Origin: Acidimicrobiales bacterium
Lineage (GTDB): Bacteria; Actinomycetota; Acidimicrobiia; Acidimicrobiales; JACCXE01
Length of the DNA stretch: 64,000 nt
Assembly (NCBI GenBank): GCA_035546775.1
Contig: DASZWD010000060.1
Location: forward strand, 1 to 64,000
Direction of reading: 5' to 3'
In this document: piece by piece, positions 42,826 to 51,096 of the stretch
Layout of the letters: each line of letters begins with the position of its first letter
Position numbering within the stretch: the stretch's first letter is position 1
Made by a program: the position numbers and the translations under genes
The notes under the pieces: generated by a model
Told to the model about the DNA's origin: nothing
Database searches by the model: none
The model's input: the letters and a program-made list of their open reading frames with translations, nothing else

Positions 42826-44138
42826 CCCACGTCGACGTACACGACACCATCGACGCGCTTGCGGCGAGCATCGACCTTGGCGAAGCGGCCGCGGGCGGCT
42901 GGCCGACGCTCGGCGATGCGGCGCTGCACGGCATCTTTGGCGACATTGTGCGCACGTTGGAGCCGCACACCGAGGCCGACCGGGCCGCGCTGCTTGTTGA
43001 CGCGCTCGTCGAGTTCGGGAACGCCGTGGGCGCGGGACCGCACGCGGTCGCCGATGGCGCGAAACACCCGGCCCGGCTGTACGCGGTGACCGTCGGCGCC
43101 ACTTCGCGCGGCCGCAAAGGCACCGCCCACCGGCAAATCTCGCGCCTGTTCGCCGAGGCCGATCAGGTGTGGAGCAAGACGCGCGTGATGGGGGGCCTCT
43201 CCACGGGCGAGGGTCTCATCGCCGCCGTGCGCGACCCGATGAGTGAGGACGACAAGAGCGCGCCCACCGACAAGCGGTTGCTTGCCGTCGAGCCCGAGTT
43301 CGCACGAACGTTGACAGCGGCGGCGCGCGACGGCAACACGGTGTCGGCCGTGCTCCGCGACGCGTTCGACACGGGCGACATCGGCGTGATGACGAAGAAA
43401 GACCCGATGCACGCCGCTGGCGCGCACATCTCAGTCCTGGCCCACATCACCGTCGAGGAACTGCGCCGCAAGCTGAGCGACACCGAGGTTGCCAACGGCT
43501 TTGCCAACCGGTTCTTGGTCATCCTCGCGAGGCGGTCCAAGTTGTTGCCCGAGGGCGGCGCGTTGCCGCCCGCTGAGTTTGATCGCTTGGTTCGCTTAGT
43601 TCGCCGGGCGTTGGGGGAGGCGCGCAAGATCGGCACGCTGACGCGGGACGACGACGCCAAGGCGTTGTGGGCTTCGATCTATACCGACCTTGCCGAGCAG
43701 GTCGACGACGGTCTCGTCGGTGCAATCACGGCAAGAGCCGAAGCGTTGTTGTTGCGTCTGTCAGTGATTTACGCCATTGCTGACGGCACCAACCAGATCA
43801 CCACGACGCACGTGCGTGCTGCTCACGCGGTGTGGAGCTACGCCGAAGCATCGGCCCGTTTCATTTGGGGCGACGTCACGGGCGACCCGATCGCCGACAC
43901 TCTCATGACGGCCGTCACGAAGGCTGGCCCCGCCGGGCTTACCGGCAAAGAACAAAGCGCGTTGTTCAGTGGTCACAAGGACGCCAAGACTCTCGACCGC
44001 ACCCGCTCGCGCCTCATCACCGAGGGCAAGGTCATCGCGGTTTCGTCACCAACCCGCGGCCGACCGATCGACGTCATCTTCGCTCCCGCATACGCGGAAC
44101 AAGCGAACAAAGCGAAGCAAGGCGAGTGGCGCCAGTGA
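42822..44138 (+). CDS. DUF3987-like helicase/ATPase of the replication module
   Basis: The 438-residue protein follows the primase with an ATGA overlap. A nucleotide-binding-type loop GATSRGRKGTAHRQI (about residue 92) precedes MGGLSTGEGLIAAVRDP, then the SVLAHITVEELRRKLSDTEV segment and a C-terminal helical domain with a possible winged helix (GLTGKEQSALFSGHKDAKTL). This resembles the DUF3987-type proteins that pair with prim-pol in actinobacterial plasmids and islands. The Walker A is atypical (GxxxxGRKG). It is likely a helicase loader or helicase. Confidence 0.7.
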   Translation: MTHVDVHDTIDALAASIDLGEAAAGGWPTLGDAALHGIFGDIVRTLEPHTEADRAALLVDALVEFGNAVGAGPHAVADGAKHPARLYAVTVGATSRGRKGTAHRQISRLFAEADQVWSKTRVMGGLSTGEGLIAAVRDPMSEDDKSAPTDKRLLAVEPEFARTLTAAARDGNTVSAVLRDAFDTGDIGVMTKKDPMHAAGAHISVLAHITVEELRRKLSDTEVANGFANRFLVILARRSKLLPEGGALPPAEFDRLVRLVRRALGEARKIGTLTRDDDAKALWASIYTDLAEQVDDGLVGAITARAEALLLRLSVIYAIADGTNQITTTHVRAAHAVWSYAEASARFIWGDVTGDPIADTLMTAVTKAGPAGLTGKEQSALFSGHKDAKTLDRTRSRLITEGKVIAVSSPTRGRPIDVIFAPAYAEQANKAKQGEWRQ

Positions 44139-44229
44139 TCTACCCCGGCGAACAAAGCGAATCATGCGAAGTAACGCGCGGCCGCACCCCCAAGGGCTTC
44201 GCAATCCCTAGGGCCGCTGGCGCGCTCTC

Positions 44230-44258
44230 AACCCTGGCCTCGTTAGGCCTCCTGGGTT
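44230..44258 (+). terminator. hairpin upstream of the Cys-rich gene
   Basis: AACCC/GGGTT and GGCCT/AGGCC arms around a CGTT loop form an imperfect stem between the replication genes and the next cistron. It could end the replication operon or act as an RNA control element. Confidence 0.35.
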
Positions 44259-44306
44259 CGCGCTCACGTTCGTACAAGCCCGCCGATGCCCCAGGAGGCC
44301 ATTGAG

Positions 44307-45026
44307 ATGCCCACCTGCGCCGGTTGCGGCGACCCGATCCCACTCTCGCGAGGCACGACGCCACGCAAGTGGTGTAGTGACGCCTGCCGGGTCGCCAAGG
44401 CCCGCAAGACGCCGCCCAAGCCGTCGCCCCCGACGGTGTCACCCCCGCCCGACGTCGCCAGCTACGAGCCGGGCGAGCGTGGCCTCGTTGACGCCGTGCG
44501 GGCGTGGCTTAGCTCGTTGCCGCCGTCGCTCGACGCCGTTGACGCCGCCGAGGCCGAACTCGTGGTCGACCTGGCGGAAATGGTCGAGGCCGGGAGCGTG
44601 CCCGCGGCCCGCGAGCTGCGGATCGCGCTCGCCGACGTGCGCAGCGCGGCCGACCCTGACGCCCGCGACCGGGTGAGCGAGGCGGCGCTCGTGCAGGCGG
44701 TGACGGCGATGGTCTCCACCGCCCCGGCGATGGGACGGGCGATGACCGACGCCGAACTCGCCGACCACATTGCGGCCGAGGCCGACTTGCCCGACGGCTG
44801 GCGCTCGACGCGGGCCGACGGGCCGTTGATTGAGTGGCTGGGGCGCCGTAGCCGCGAACTCATGGCGACCGCCGACGAGGCCGCGTTGCGTCGACTCGAC
44901 GCGTGGATAACCCGGCATGCCATTGGTCTCGCGTACGTGCGCGAGCAGGGCCGCTGGCACCACTGGAACGTGCGCGACCGCCGCGACGCGTTGCTCGACC
45001 CGAACGGCGACGATGACGCCGCTTAG
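44307..45026 (+). CDS. unknown protein with N-terminal zinc ribbon
   Basis: The 239-residue protein begins PTCAGCGDPIPLSRG, then RKWCSDACRVAKARK. Together these form a CxxC...CxxxC zinc-binding ribbon such as those in small DNA- or RNA-binding proteins. A Pro-rich linker (about 45-60) leads to an Ala-rich helical domain without recognised motifs. ATG 44307 is preferred to 44286 because CAGGAGG (44292-44298) lies between them. The end overlaps the next gene by 14 bp. Confidence 0.6.
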   Translation: MPTCAGCGDPIPLSRGTTPRKWCSDACRVAKARKTPPKPSPPTVSPPPDVASYEPGERGLVDAVRAWLSSLPPSLDAVDAAEAELVVDLAEMVEAGSVPAARELRIALADVRSAADPDARDRVSEAALVQAVTAMVSTAPAMGRAMTDAELADHIAAEADLPDGWRSTRADGPLIEWLGRRSRELMATADEAALRRLDAWITRHAIGLAYVREQGRWHHWNVRDRRDALLDPNGDDDAA

Positions 45027-45420
45027 CGAGTTGTACGCGCTGAGGCTCGATGACGGCGCACGTCGGCACTTGCGTCGCGCGCTTGATGGTCACGCCGCAT
45101 GGTGCCGATCACAGGGCGTCGCGATGCCGTCGGCACTCGCTGCTCTCGCGTTTGTGGTCAATGGCGGCCACGAGCGGCCAACGCTTGGCGCTTCGGGCGC
45201 CAACGCCGATGATTGGCTCGTGCCGATGGTGTTCACGTACGACGAGGTCGCAAGTCTGCTGCGCACGAGCGACCGCACCGTTCGGCGCCTCGTCCGGGCC
45301 GGCGACCTGCCGGTCATCAAGGTCGGCGGCCAACCGCGGGTCGCCCGCGCAGACCTTGATGACTACGTCGCCCGCCTACGCGCGCGTCGCGAGAGTGAGT
45401 TGAGCAATGGACCGGAATAA
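45013..45420 (+). CDS. HTH protein, excisionase/MerR-type C-terminal domain
   Basis: The 135-residue protein has a C-terminal Xis/MerR-like HTH (about 75-125): FTYDEVASLLRTSDRTVRRL, GDLPVIKVGGQPRVARADLD. The N-terminal 70 residues are helical and unassigned. It is the second excisionase-type HTH on the element, so one may direct integrase excision and the other regulate transcription. It overlaps both neighbours. Confidence 0.7.
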   Translation: MTPLSELYALRLDDGARRHLRRALDGHAAWCRSQGVAMPSALAALAFVVNGGHERPTLGASGANADDWLVPMVFTYDEVASLLRTSDRTVRRLVRAGDLPVIKVGGQPRVARADLDDYVARLRARRESELSNGPE

Positions 45421-45901
45421 GCGGCAGTCCGACGACTCGGCTTCGCCGGTCTCGATCGTTCGCAAGCGGGAGTCGGAAGTTCCCGGTGGCTTTGAGCCGC
45501 GCCAATTGGCTATCGAAGCCCACGACCGCCTCGTCGCGGAGGCGTTCGGAGCCACGGCCGCGTACGCCAGCAGCCACGTGGGCAACGGGTTTGCACTCGG
45601 CTGGGCCTTCCCCGGCGAGTGCTGCACCGCCTGCGTAGCGCGTGACTTGCGCGACGGCGAGGCGGTGTTAGCTGACCCGGCGGCGTTGGATGGTGCGATC
45701 GACGTGTTGTTGGGTCTCGATGAGGGCCGCGGTCGTGGTGTCGTTCTGGCGCAACAACTGATGATCGTTCGCGAGGCGTGGCGAGACCGCGGGCAGCGCC
45801 AAGCGCGCGACCTGGTGCGTGCGTTGGAATATCTCGACCGGTGCGGGCAGCTTGATTTCGTCCGCAGACACTTGAGCGAGCACGGCGCGGTGGGCGCATG
45901 A
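45407..45901 (+). CDS. unknown protein of the element
   Basis: The 164-residue protein has ECCTACVARDLRDGEAVLAD with three Cys near the middle and helices around it. No family is recognised. It overlaps the HTH gene by 14 bp and the next gene by 4 bp (ATGA), so it belongs to this operon. Confidence 0.55.
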   Translation: MDRNKRQSDDSASPVSIVRKRESEVPGGFEPRQLAIEAHDRLVAEAFGATAAYASSHVGNGFALGWAFPGECCTACVARDLRDGEAVLADPAALDGAIDVLLGLDEGRGRGVVLAQQLMIVREAWRDRGQRQARDLVRALEYLDRCGQLDFVRRHLSEHGAVGA

Positions 45902-46206
45902 ACGCGGACTCGCGCACCACCGGGCTCCGGCGGCCGTTGCCGGGCCCGCACAACCGCGAACAGTTGGCGGCCCTCGCAGATATAGACCGTCGGCGCCTGG
46001 AGGTCGCGAACGCAATGGTCGAGCACATGCTCGGGAAACCGCCGTCGCAGCCCAGCAAACGCGTTTCACCTGTGGCGCGCTCGCACATTGCACGGTTGCG
46101 CGCAGACATGGCGGTCCTTCGCGTCGCGAACTCAGGCGAGCAGTTCGCGGCGGCCTCCCAAATAGTTACGGCGCGGCTCGACCGCATACGCGAGGCCCTT
46201 GGATAA
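45898..46206 (+). CDS. small unknown helical protein
   Basis: The 102-residue protein has two predicted helices (LAALADIDRRRLEVANAMVE; ARSHIARLRADMAVLRV). No domain is recognised. Its ATG overlaps the preceding stop (ATGA). The 187 bp that follow, to the HNH pseudogene, contain no gene I can support. Confidence 0.5.
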   Translation: MNADSRTTGLRRPLPGPHNREQLAALADIDRRRLEVANAMVEHMLGKPPSQPSKRVSPVARSHIARLRADMAVLRVANSGEQFAAASQIVTARLDRIREALG

Positions 46207-46393
46207 GCGGTAGTGCTCGCCGCCGAACTCGACCTTGCCGTCGCGTCGGAAAGGTCGCCCGTTGGTCAAAGCGGCGGGCCGAGTAGCTCGCCGATGCGGC
46301 ACTCCAATCCGCCGTCGTGATGTTCCTCGCGGGTGACATCCTCCTAAGCGCCCCTCGGTTAGGCGTCACACCGTCGGCGTACCGTTCCGTGAC

Positions 46394-46867
46394 GTGGCAA
46401 GTCGCCTGCGCATCGAACTCGTGCCAAGCCGCTTCGGCGCGGCAGCCTTGCCAACCGCCTTCCCCGTGCGCGTTGGAAGGCCTCCGCAAGCAGGTGCGAG
46501 CCGAGCATGGCGGCGCGTGCGACTACTGCGGCGCCACCACCACGCGCTTGTTTGCCATGAGGAGTGGGACTACGACGAGGCGCGCCGCGTCGCCACGGTG
46601 ACGGGCTTCGCGGTGGCGTGCACCGAATGCAACCTCGTCTTGCACTTTGGGCGTGCCGAAGTAAACGGGCTCGGCTTCAAGGCGAAGGCCCACCGCGCAC
46701 GCATCAACGGCGTCAATGCACCCGAGGTCGAGCGCGAGGTCGCCGAGGCGTTGTCGACGTGGAACGTGCGCTCAGGGCTTAGGTGGACCGTCGCGATCGC
46801 GCCTGCGGTCGTCGAGCGGTTCCCGTTCCTCGAGGGCGCCCTCGACGTGTCCTTGTGGACGCAGTAG
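46394..46867 (+). pseudogene. frameshifted HNH endonuclease
   Basis: Pieces of an HNH endonuclease lie in three frames. RLRIELVPS and the C-terminal part (HEEWDYDEARRVATVTGF, CTECNLVLHFGRAEVNG) are in the frame of GTG 46394. A middle piece SLANRLPRARWK is in a second frame. LRKQVRAEHGGACDYCGAT is in a third, switching near 46476 and 46554-46558. Three single-base losses restore one reading frame and the usual pattern of two CxxC pairs with HExW and HxGRA. TACCGT at 46380-46385 lies 8 nt before the GTG. Assembly error is the alternative to true decay. Confidence 0.7.
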
Positions 46868-46923
46868 GTGCCTAGGGCCCATCCGCTACACCTTTGTGAC
46901 GGCCGCGCCGTTCACGCCACGAG

Positions 46924-46961
46924 CGCCCGGCCAACCCCCGCCGAAAGGCGAGGTTCGGGCG
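46924..46961. terminator. hairpin with GAAA tetraloop between convergent genes
   Basis: Arms CGCCCG/CGGGCG, AACC/GGTT and CGCC/GGCG close on a GAAA loop (46943-46946). The stem ends one base before the tyrosine recombinase stop at 46962 and follows the HNH pseudogene on the other side. Confidence 0.65.
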
Positions 46962-47795
46962 TCATGTGGTGGTGTATCTGCGTCCCGTAATCGCCTGTTC
47001 CAAGTGCGCCCAAGTGGGCTTGACGTACTTGCCGGTTGTCGTCAGGTGGGCGTGACCGAGGATCGATTGCACGTCTCGTATGTGGGCTCCTGCGTTGAGC
47101 ATGTCGGTGGCTGCGGTCGCTCGCAGGTCGTGCGCGCGGAGGGGTAACCCGGCTCGTTGCGCGAGTTTGCTTACGCGATGCGAGACGGCTCGTGGTGTGG
47201 CTCGTCCGTCTCGGCGGCGGGCTGTGACGACGGGGCCAGAGGCGGGCTTCTCGGTGATGTTCAGCAGCTTTTGGGATTCAGTCGAGATCGGTACGTAGCG
47301 TTCGTGGCTTGCTTTGCCGCGAACGGCTGCGACGAGGGACTCGGCATCGATGTCGCGCCAATCGAGTCTCGCCACTTCGACGCAGCGCAACCCTTCTTGA
47401 ACCATGAGTGACACGATTCGCCTGTCGTCGAGGGTTTCGCATTGCTCGTACAGCGCCTTGATTTGTGCTCGTGTGCCGGGCCGCGGGACGCGCCTGGGGC
47501 GGCGTGGGCCTCGTATTGATGCGCAGGGATTCATGGCGACCAAATGGTGACGGCTGAGCCAGTCGCACCATCCGCGTATGTGGCTGAGATATCCGCACTT
47601 GGTCATGGCCGACCACGATGGGTTGCTGAGCCATGCGCGGATCGCGTGCTCGGTGACGTCGTTTGTGTCTGACTCGGCGATGTACTCGGCGAGGTGTCGC
47701 AGCGTCGCTGCCGTTGCGGTGGCGGTTGAGCCTTGGATCTCGTCGAGCGCGACCCGCTCGTTGATGTACTCGGTGATAAGTCGTTCGAGGTCCAT
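46962..47795 (-). CDS. tyrosine recombinase (complete catalytic set)
   Basis: The 277-residue XerC/D-like recombinase has a core-binding domain (about 1-95) and a catalytic domain with QEGLRCVEVARLDW (Arg I), RGKASHERYVPI (Lys), AHDLRATAATDML (His-x-x-Arg), LGHAHLTTTGKYV (His and Tyr nucleophile). All catalytic residues are present. The ATG at 47795 follows GAGGAGG, an unusually strong ribosome site here, located inside the 3' part of the upstream recombinase ORF. Hence it is co-transcribed with and translated from within that gene. Confidence 0.9.
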   Translation of the reverse strand: MDLERLITEYINERVALDEIQGSTATATAATLRHLAEYIAESDTNDVTEHAIRAWLSNPSWSAMTKCGYLSHIRGWCDWLSRHHLVAMNPCASIRGPRRPRRVPRPGTRAQIKALYEQCETLDDRRIVSLMVQEGLRCVEVARLDWRDIDAESLVAAVRGKASHERYVPISTESQKLLNITEKPASGPVVTARRRDGRATPRAVSHRVSKLAQRAGLPLRAHDLRATAATDMLNAGAHIRDVQSILGHAHLTTTGKYVKPTWAHLEQAITGRRYTTT

Positions 47796-49921
47796 GGCGC
47801 TTTTCCTCCTCGGTAGGCAACCGCGATCCGGTACGGCGTCCACACGGCAGCCTCGCCGGTCGCGGCTCTTGCTGCGTTCAGATGGCGAGAGATCCACGCG
47901 AATGGTCGATCGTCATCGTCGTGCAGTCGCACGATCTGTTCAGCTATGCGCGCCGGTACGTGGCGCGGGTTCCCGCGCCGATGTGCGTTGAGGTATCCCC
48001 GGAGCGTGTGAATATCGGAGGTGGTGAAGACGACGTTGCCGGTCGGTGTTCGGGAGCCAACAACGTTTGCTTGTCTGCGTACTGTTGCCAGCCAGCCGAT
48101 CGAGATTCCGAGTGCGAGCGCCGCCTCGCGCAACGTGAAGTACTGGCTGTCCGGCGAGCTTGGGATCGGCCAGGCCCGTGGGGCGAACTCTCGTGATCCC
48201 GCCTCTTGCCCGACCTGCAGGTGACGAAAGGTTGTCGACAACGCCTTGTGTCCGGCCGCGTCGCGGATCGCATGGACGGGGGCGCCGCTCTCGACGAAGT
48301 GGGCGATTGCCGTCGCTTGCAGTGTCTTCGCGCTTCCCGACAGTTCGGCCCGCTTGAAGGCTGAGAGCACCGTGCCTGTAATCCGTTGGCGGGACATCCG
48401 TTGACCGGATGCGCCGACAAACAGCGGGCCATTCGTCCGATCACCAGCCGCGAGATGTCTCCGCACCGCCAAGGCGACCTCGACGCTGAGTGGGATCAAT
48501 CCCGTTTCGGGATGCTTGAGCACCAGGTGATCCACATCTACGTCGCCTATGCCGAGGCGATGCATCTGCGTCGCCGTGAGCGCGTGGCACAACATCAGCA
48601 GCAGGATGAGCGTGACCGTTGGGCCACGGTTCGCTTTCAACAGCACCGCGCAATCGTCGTCGGACAGTCGTCGCGGGGCGTTCGCGACGAGACGGGGCGT
48701 CTTGAGCGCTTTTGTCGGGTCAGCGACGATCAGCCCGGCCGCCAGCAGCTCGCGGATGAAGCAACGTACCGAGATGGTGCGGACGCGAACCGTGTTGCGA
48801 GCGCACTCTCCCTGCGTCAGCCATGCGCGGACGGAGTCATAGGTCAACAGATCGGCGCTGGCTGCTAACTGTCGAAGCATGAGCGCCTGACTGGCGTACG
48901 TCACGGGAAGCCAATCTGACCGTCGTCGTTCCAGATACCACTCGACAAGTTCGGAGAGCGACGCAAGCTCGCCCGTGACTGGACCAGCGCACGCGCTTGG
49001 AGACAGCGCCCAGCGGAAGGCCCAGCGCGCCGGCGACGCGTTTTCCGGCCGGGGACGATCGCCCGAACCCGGCTGGCGGTTGACGGTGCGGACCGGATCA
49101 GTCACGAACCGGGGCAGATAGTCGTCGATAGCGCTCGGATCGTCGTGGCCCAGAAACGCGCGTAGCTGTTCCACGCTCGCACCGGATTCGGCCAAACGCG
49201 CAACAGCTTCCGCCCGTAGCGCCTTTGGCGGAGCGGACACGCCTGCCCGGTCGAGTGCCCTTCGAGCCTCCAACCAGATCTTCGTTTCATTCAGCCCTTG
49301 TGGCCAGCGTCTCTCGGACGCCACGACGAAGCCATCAGGCCGTGCGAACGGGCCGCGCGCACGCGCGACGTGGTCGTATGCGTCGCGCAGATCCAGCACT
49401 CGCTCGCGACCGGCCTTCCCACGGACAATGAACTTTCGACGCCGAAGATCCACACATGCCCACGTCAGCCGCGCAACCTCGACTCGGCGCAAGCCGCAAT
49501 ACCCCATGAGAGCCACAACCAACGCCTCGCGTGGCGAAGCCGTCGAAAGCACAAGCTCGACATCGATTCGAGCGTTGTCCAACCGGGACCTGTGTCGCGC
49601 GCTCGACGTCGGGATATCGAGGAGTCGCTCATCGGTCGGGATGACTCCCGTATCGAATAGCCACGTCACGAACCCACGAAACGAAGCTCGTCTATTTGCC
49701 TGGGTGTATGGCGTCAGGTCTGCCATCAGTTGACGCCAGTCAGCAGGGATATCGCCCAGCTCGTCGATCCGTGTCACTCCTGCGACGGTGAACAACCTGA
49801 AAAGCCGAGACCGCTCCGTCCTAGCGGTCTTCGGTTGCCAAATGTGGAGCGCCGCCCGGTCAGCGGCGTAATCGGTCGCGAGGTCCCTCAGGCGCAACGA
49901 AGGCGAGTATTGCGGCGTCAT
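47603..49921 (-). CDS. tandem tyrosine-recombinase-like protein with C-terminal HTH domains
   Basis: The 772-residue fusion has a first recombinase domain (about 1-275) keeping YCGLRRVEVARLTW (Arg145), RGKAGRERVL (Lys169), LRAEAVARL (Arg236; the His three before it is Lys), LGHDDPSAIDDY (His259, Tyr268). The second (about 320-575) has lost both Arg (CHALTATQMHRL; LQATAIAHF) and the Tyr (TTFRHL), so it is catalytically dead. An Xis-like HTH (about 595-645, FTLREAALALGISIGWLATV) and a recombinase-type helical domain (about 655-705) follow. The last about 60 codons overlap the next gene out of frame and are Ser/Thr/Arg-rich. AGGAGG precedes ATG 49921. Confidence 0.8.
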   Translation of the reverse strand: MTPQYSPSLRLRDLATDYAADRAALHIWQPKTARTERSRLFRLFTVAGVTRIDELGDIPADWRQLMADLTPYTQANRRASFRGFVTWLFDTGVIPTDERLLDIPTSSARHRSRLDNARIDVELVLSTASPREALVVALMGYCGLRRVEVARLTWACVDLRRRKFIVRGKAGRERVLDLRDAYDHVARARGPFARPDGFVVASERRWPQGLNETKIWLEARRALDRAGVSAPPKALRAEAVARLAESGASVEQLRAFLGHDDPSAIDDYLPRFVTDPVRTVNRQPGSGDRPRPENASPARWAFRWALSPSACAGPVTGELASLSELVEWYLERRRSDWLPVTYASQALMLRQLAASADLLTYDSVRAWLTQGECARNTVRVRTISVRCFIRELLAAGLIVADPTKALKTPRLVANAPRRLSDDDCAVLLKANRGPTVTLILLLMLCHALTATQMHRLGIGDVDVDHLVLKHPETGLIPLSVEVALAVRRHLAAGDRTNGPLFVGASGQRMSRQRITGTVLSAFKRAELSGSAKTLQATAIAHFVESGAPVHAIRDAAGHKALSTTFRHLQVGQEAGSREFAPRAWPIPSSPDSQYFTLREAALALGISIGWLATVRRQANVVGSRTPTGNVVFTTSDIHTLRGYLNAHRRGNPRHVPARIAEQIVRLHDDDDRPFAWISRHLNAARAATGEAAVWTPYRIAVAYRGGKAPWTSNDLSPSTSTSGSRSTRSKAQPPPQRQRRCDTSPSTSPSQTQTTSPSTRSAHGSATHRGRP

Positions 49922-49987
49922 GGCGTGACCTCCTGCGCTCGTCGACGGTACGCCGAACGAACAGAAACGCAACCGGCAAGCGGGCCG

Positions 49988-49993
49988 TAGTAT
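49988..49993 (+). promoter_or_regulatory. -10 hexamer TAGTAT of the small membrane gene
   Basis: TAGTAT ends 8 nt before GTG 50002, the leaderless pattern. It lies in the 80 bp gap divergent from the tandem recombinase gene. Confidence 0.4.
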
Positions 49994-50001
49994 CCGCGGC
50001 C

Positions 50002-50289
50002 GTGTACGACGCGCGGCGAGCAAAGACTCGTGATTTGTCAGTCGGTGTCGCCCTCGGCGCGGTTGCCGCAGCTCTGGTTACGTGGGGCCCTCACGCGACA
50101 CCATTGGTAATCGCCGCGCTCGCGCTCGTCGCGATCGTCATCGACTTAAGCCGGCGACGACGCGAACCAGATGTAGGCGTACGAGCCCAGCAAAAGCCGA
50201 GCGTGCACAGAATCCGCGAGCCTCGCTGCCATCACCAGCCGTCGGCGCCAGCGATGCGCGCTCGCAGTACGGCCTCGACACGCCACTAG
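50002..50289 (+). CDS. small membrane protein
   Basis: The 95-residue protein has a hydrophobic N-terminal half (VGVALGAVAAALVTWG; PLVIAALALVAIVIDL), i.e. two membrane segments, and a basic C-terminus. Function unknown. A TAGTAT hexamer supports the GTG start. The next membrane-protein gene begins at the base after its stop. Confidence 0.5.
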   Translation: MYDARRAKTRDLSVGVALGAVAAALVTWGPHATPLVIAALALVAIVIDLSRRRREPDVGVRAQQKPSVHRIREPRCHHQPSAPAMRARSTASTRH

Positions 50290-50730
50290 ATGGCAGGGCG
50301 ACACAGGGGACCACAGCGTCGATCGCATCACATCCTCGCCATCGCGGCGATCGGGCTCGGCGCCGTGGTGTGCTCACTCATCGCGATCCAAACGGTGACC
50401 GAAACACGCCATCGTCCGCGAATTCCATTGCAGTGGGGATTCGACGGGACCCCCGGCTGGCTAGTCCCCCGCGTCGCCGGTATTGCTTTGCCATGCGGGG
50501 TGTTCGTCGTCGGGTCCTTAATCGGCGGCTACCTCGTGTGGAAACATGAACACGAACGTCTCGCAGTCGGAATCACCCTTGTTGTCGACGCCTCGGCTGC
50601 GCTTACCAACTGGTACCAAGCTCACCAGCCGGGAACGATGTCTTCGGTGGTGCTGACGACGGCGATGGTTGCATTGGGAGTCGTGTGGCTTGTCATTGAT
50701 CGCTCAATGCATCATCGGGCGCCGACGTGA
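50290..50730 (+). CDS. membrane protein, DUF1648-like
   Basis: The 146-residue protein has four hydrophobic segments and the phrase RIPLQWGFDGTPGWLVPRV, matching the P-x-x-W-x-x-x-G-x-P pattern of DUF1648 proteins (SdpI-type relatives). Such domains occur in immunity and membrane-signalling proteins. Function here is unknown. It is paired with the preceding membrane gene without a gap. Confidence 0.6.
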   Translation: MAGRHRGPQRRSHHILAIAAIGLGAVVCSLIAIQTVTETRHRPRIPLQWGFDGTPGWLVPRVAGIALPCGVFVVGSLIGGYLVWKHEHERLAVGITLVVDASAALTNWYQAHQPGTMSSVVLTTAMVALGVVWLVIDRSMHHRAPT

Positions 50731-50738
50731 ACGGTTCG

Positions 50739-51041
50739 TCACGGCACACGTTCGGCAGTAGGGCGCGCGCTCGTCGCCCCAGCGCGAGGTTGATCCGAAA
50801 GCGCGGCCACTCGCGCGGTCAGGTCGTCGAGTTCGTTGCGCATCCCGTCGATCTTCTCGGCGAGGTCCGCATCGGGCCGGTCGCGGCTCGCTGGACCAGC
50901 GTCACCCACCCCCGGAGCGGAGGACACTTGTCCTACTCGCCCGCCGCCGCGTACCTTCGTCGTTGGTCCCGCCGACTTTGGTCCAGCGCATGGAAGAGAG
51001 TCGGCGGGACCGCTACGCGTTCGCCAGTGGTTCTGGTGCAT
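50739..51041 (-). CDS. possible coiled-coil protein
   Basis: The 100-codon minus-strand ORF has a C-terminal coiled-coil heptad stretch (LAEKIDGMRNELDDLTARVA) after a low-complexity start. No ribosome site or TAnnnT promoter is well placed, and forward ORFs in the same place look non-coding. The heptad pattern is the only positive support. If it is not real, 50731-51096 is an unassigned 366 bp gap. Confidence 0.35.
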   Translation of the reverse strand: MHQNHWRTRSGPADSLPCAGPKSAGPTTKVRGGGRVGQVSSAPGVGDAGPASRDRPDADLAEKIDGMRNELDDLTARVAALSDQPRAGATSARPTAERVP

Positions 51042-51096
51042 ACGCGCCCGCGCGTGAGTAGCGTTCTGTCACGGACTAGTGGGGGGAGCAATTCTC

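Noticed and set aside
44135-44305. 56-codon forward ORF overlapping the helicase-like stop (GTGA)
   Set aside because: It overlaps in the usual way but its sequence has no coding pattern and contains the hairpin at 44230-44258 and the ribosome site of the next gene.
46138-46270. minus-strand ORF reading LTNGRPFRRDGKVEFGGEHY and onward
   Set aside because: It looks protein-like for about 44 codons, but lacks a supported start, overlaps the end of the gene at 45898-46206 and is isolated. It could be a remnant of a lost gene.
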